NCBI GenBank assembly: GCA_027082825.1
Contig: JALWTO010000052.1
Span: forward strand, 1 to 35,445
Source: Acidilobaceae archaeon
GTDB lineage: Archaea; Thermoproteota; Thermoprotei_A; Sulfolobales; Acidilobaceae
Direction: 5' to 3'
DNA length: 35,445 bases
Position 1 is the stretch's first letter; each line of letters starts with the position of its first letter. Positions 34,272 to 35,445 of this stretch are shown here, in pieces. The notes under the pieces are model-generated. The model had not been told where the DNA came from and searched no databases. It saw only the letters and a program-made list of their open reading frames with translations. The translations under genes and the position numbers were made by a program.

Positions 34272-34915
34272 CCTACAGACACCTCCACAGGTACTCCCAT
34301 CGTTCTCTTTATAACCAGCTTATCTATCTTCTGAGCTCCTATCCTATTCGTTACAGCATTCAGGACAGCTTTAATGTTTTCAACAATATCTTCGACTTTC
34401 ATGTCTTGCGTTCCGACCCTACACATGATCTGTGGCTGATTTCTAACTCTAACCCAAACGGCATGTTTATACCTCTCAGCAACTTGGGCTATGTCAGCAT
34501 TTGGAGGAACTGGTACAGGGGCTTTCCCTCTAGGACCTAATGCTGGACCCAATGTTCCTCCAGCAAGGCCCATTAGATCTGCCCTTACAAGAACCCAATC
34601 ACAGGTCTCCGCTACCTTTCTTGCTGCTTTCTTATCTCCTCTCATAGCCTGAAGATCTGTTCTAGTGTAAACAGTGAGATCAGCTTCTTTGGCCTTAAGG
34701 GCCATATCTCCATCAGCAACTATACATATCTTAGCGTCTTTGCCAGGCTTTCTAGGCAAAACTACAATCTCTCTTATTCTACCTTCAGGACTTCTGATAT
34801 TAACATCCTTTAAGACGATCACTAAATCAATTGATTCCTTAAAGTTCCTTTTTTTGCCCAGCCTTAGGGCTTTTTCAATGCTTGCCTTCAGCATTTCATC
34901 ATTAACTAAACTCAA
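34268..34915 (-). CDS. rpl1: Ribosomal protein L1
   Basis: L1-stalk protein binding 23S rRNA near the E site; in several archaea it also represses its own operon by binding its mRNA. Family blocks: KRNFKESIDLVIVLKDVNIRSPEGRI, LVRADLMGLAGGTLGPALGPRGKAP and VRVRNQPQIMCRVGTQDM. Length 215 is normal. The TTG start follows GGGGTG by several nt, 60 nt downstream of L11. I cannot point to an L1-binding mRNA hairpin with confidence. Confidence 0.97.
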   Translation of the reverse strand: MSLVNDEMLKASIEKALRLGKKRNFKESIDLVIVLKDVNIRSPEGRIREIVVLPRKPGKDAKICIVADGDMALKAKEADLTVYTRTDLQAMRGDKKAARKVAETCDWVLVRADLMGLAGGTLGPALGPRGKAPVPVPPNADIAQVAERYKHAVWVRVRNQPQIMCRVGTQDMKVEDIVENIKAVLNAVTNRIGAQKIDKLVIKRTMGVPVEVSVG

Positions 34916-34975
34916 AGCAACACACCCCTAAGCCTTCCCAAGGGTTCCTAAAGTAATATCCTGTTTTTAGGCTTG

Positions 34976-35445
34976 TCACTCCTCTCCTTCCCATTTATCC
35001 TCATACTTTGAAAGTATCTCATCGTAGTAACCCTCATCAACAAGCCTAGTTACCTCTTTAGCATCTTTTCCATCAACAGTTATTCCTATAGACCTTGCAG
35101 AACCCAAGATCATCTTAACTGCCCTCTTTAGTGTTTTTGCTAAAAGTTGAGATTTCTTCATCAGGGTTATCTCAACTATCTTTTCGAAAGATAAGTCACC
35201 TATCTTCTGATGCATCGGATCTCCACTAGGCTCTTTAGCCCCAACAGACCTAAGAAGAAGTGCTGTTGTTGTGGGAATTCCAACCTCTATCCTATAGTCC
35301 TTAGTCTTTGTATTGAGAATTATTTTAACTGGTATGGTCATACCCTTATATTGTTCAGTCTTTTTATTTATTTCATCAACAACCTTTTTTACATTAAGAC
35401 CTAATGCACTCAACGTAGGACCTAAAGGAGGACCAGGCCTTGCAT
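34976..35445 (-). CDS. rpl11: Ribosomal protein L11, 5' end beyond the window
   Basis: GTPase-centre protein binding 23S rRNA. The frame runs through the window edge: before the internal TTG at 35413 the codons read [10 protein letters not shown], the conserved proline-rich start of L11, so the true start lies outside. [27 protein letters not shown], the linker, and the rRNA-binding domain ([40 protein letters not shown]) follow. An acidic tail ([10 protein letters not shown]) closes it. About 155 residues are visible. Confidence 0.96.
   Translation of the reverse strand, partial: ARPGPPLGPTLSALGLNVKKVVDEINKKTEQYKGMTIPVKIILNTKTKDYRIEVGIPTTTALLLRSVGAKEPSGDPMHQKIGDLSFEKIVEITLMKKSQLLAKTLKRAVKMILGSARSIGITVDGKDAKEVTRLVDEGYYDEILSKYEDKWEGEE

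Overview
The window reads as a low-GC chromosomal segment of a thermophilic archaeon of the Thermoproteota (Crenarchaeota) type. The evidence is archaeal or eukaryote-like information genes throughout: Rpo7/RpoE with Spt4, TBP, ribosomal proteins S24e, S27ae, L10/P0, L1 and L11, Kae1 and Bud32 of KEOPS as separate adjacent genes, archaeal TrmG10, Pth2, RNase Z and a GTP-dependent dephospho-CoA kinase. The gene order rpoE-spt4-DPCK-S24e-S27ae-kae1-bud32-rdgB is an archaeal arrangement. I cannot name genus or species. Many genes start with TTG or GTG placed 5-9 nt after a GGTGA or GAGG Shine-Dalgarno motif, and I used this to move several starts. I found no tRNA, rRNA, CRISPR array or insertion sequence.

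Layout. Bases 1-325 hold what looks like a frameshifted gene remnant. An isolated short acyl-CoA dehydrogenase (minus) diverges from metG, which is followed by a compact ECF transporter (QueT-type S component, one ATPase, EcfT). From 5089 to 9352 a plus-strand run carries RNA polymerase subunit Rpo7, Spt4, dephospho-CoA kinase, S24e, S27ae, Kae1, Bud32 and the XTP/ITP pyrophosphatase. It converges on a minus-strand run: a 40-residue single-TM microprotein, an AsnRS/AspRS-type synthetase, Pth2 and a CoA-transferase. Two overlapping moeA paralogues (13233-16260, plus) follow, then a minus-strand operon read in the order prs, trmG10, rnz, dut, mtnP and an unrecognised gene. Next come an oligopeptide/sugar ABC ATPase pair without permeases, a divergent COG2100-like radical SAM gene, tbp with an unusual array of TATA-like elements, a giant membrane-anchored extracellular beta-sandwich protein, alaS, and the L10-L1-L11 ribosomal genes, where L11 runs off the right edge.

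Most genes serve gene expression: transcription machinery, ribosome, aminoacylation, tRNA t6A modification, G10 methylation, tRNA 3' processing, peptidyl-tRNA rescue and probable archaeosine-precursor uptake. A second theme is nucleotide hygiene and salvage (rdgB, dut, mtnP, prs). A minor theme is molybdenum/tungsten cofactor synthesis and organic-acid CoA chemistry.

I did not find a clearly new multi-gene system. The points most worth checking are the triple TATA array at tbp, two GC-rich intergenic islands that may be small RNAs, the giant repeat protein, the EcfA lacking its H-switch histidine, the TM microprotein in front of the synthetase, the two-frame duplication in the gene after mtnP, and the absence of an L12 gene between L10 and alaS.
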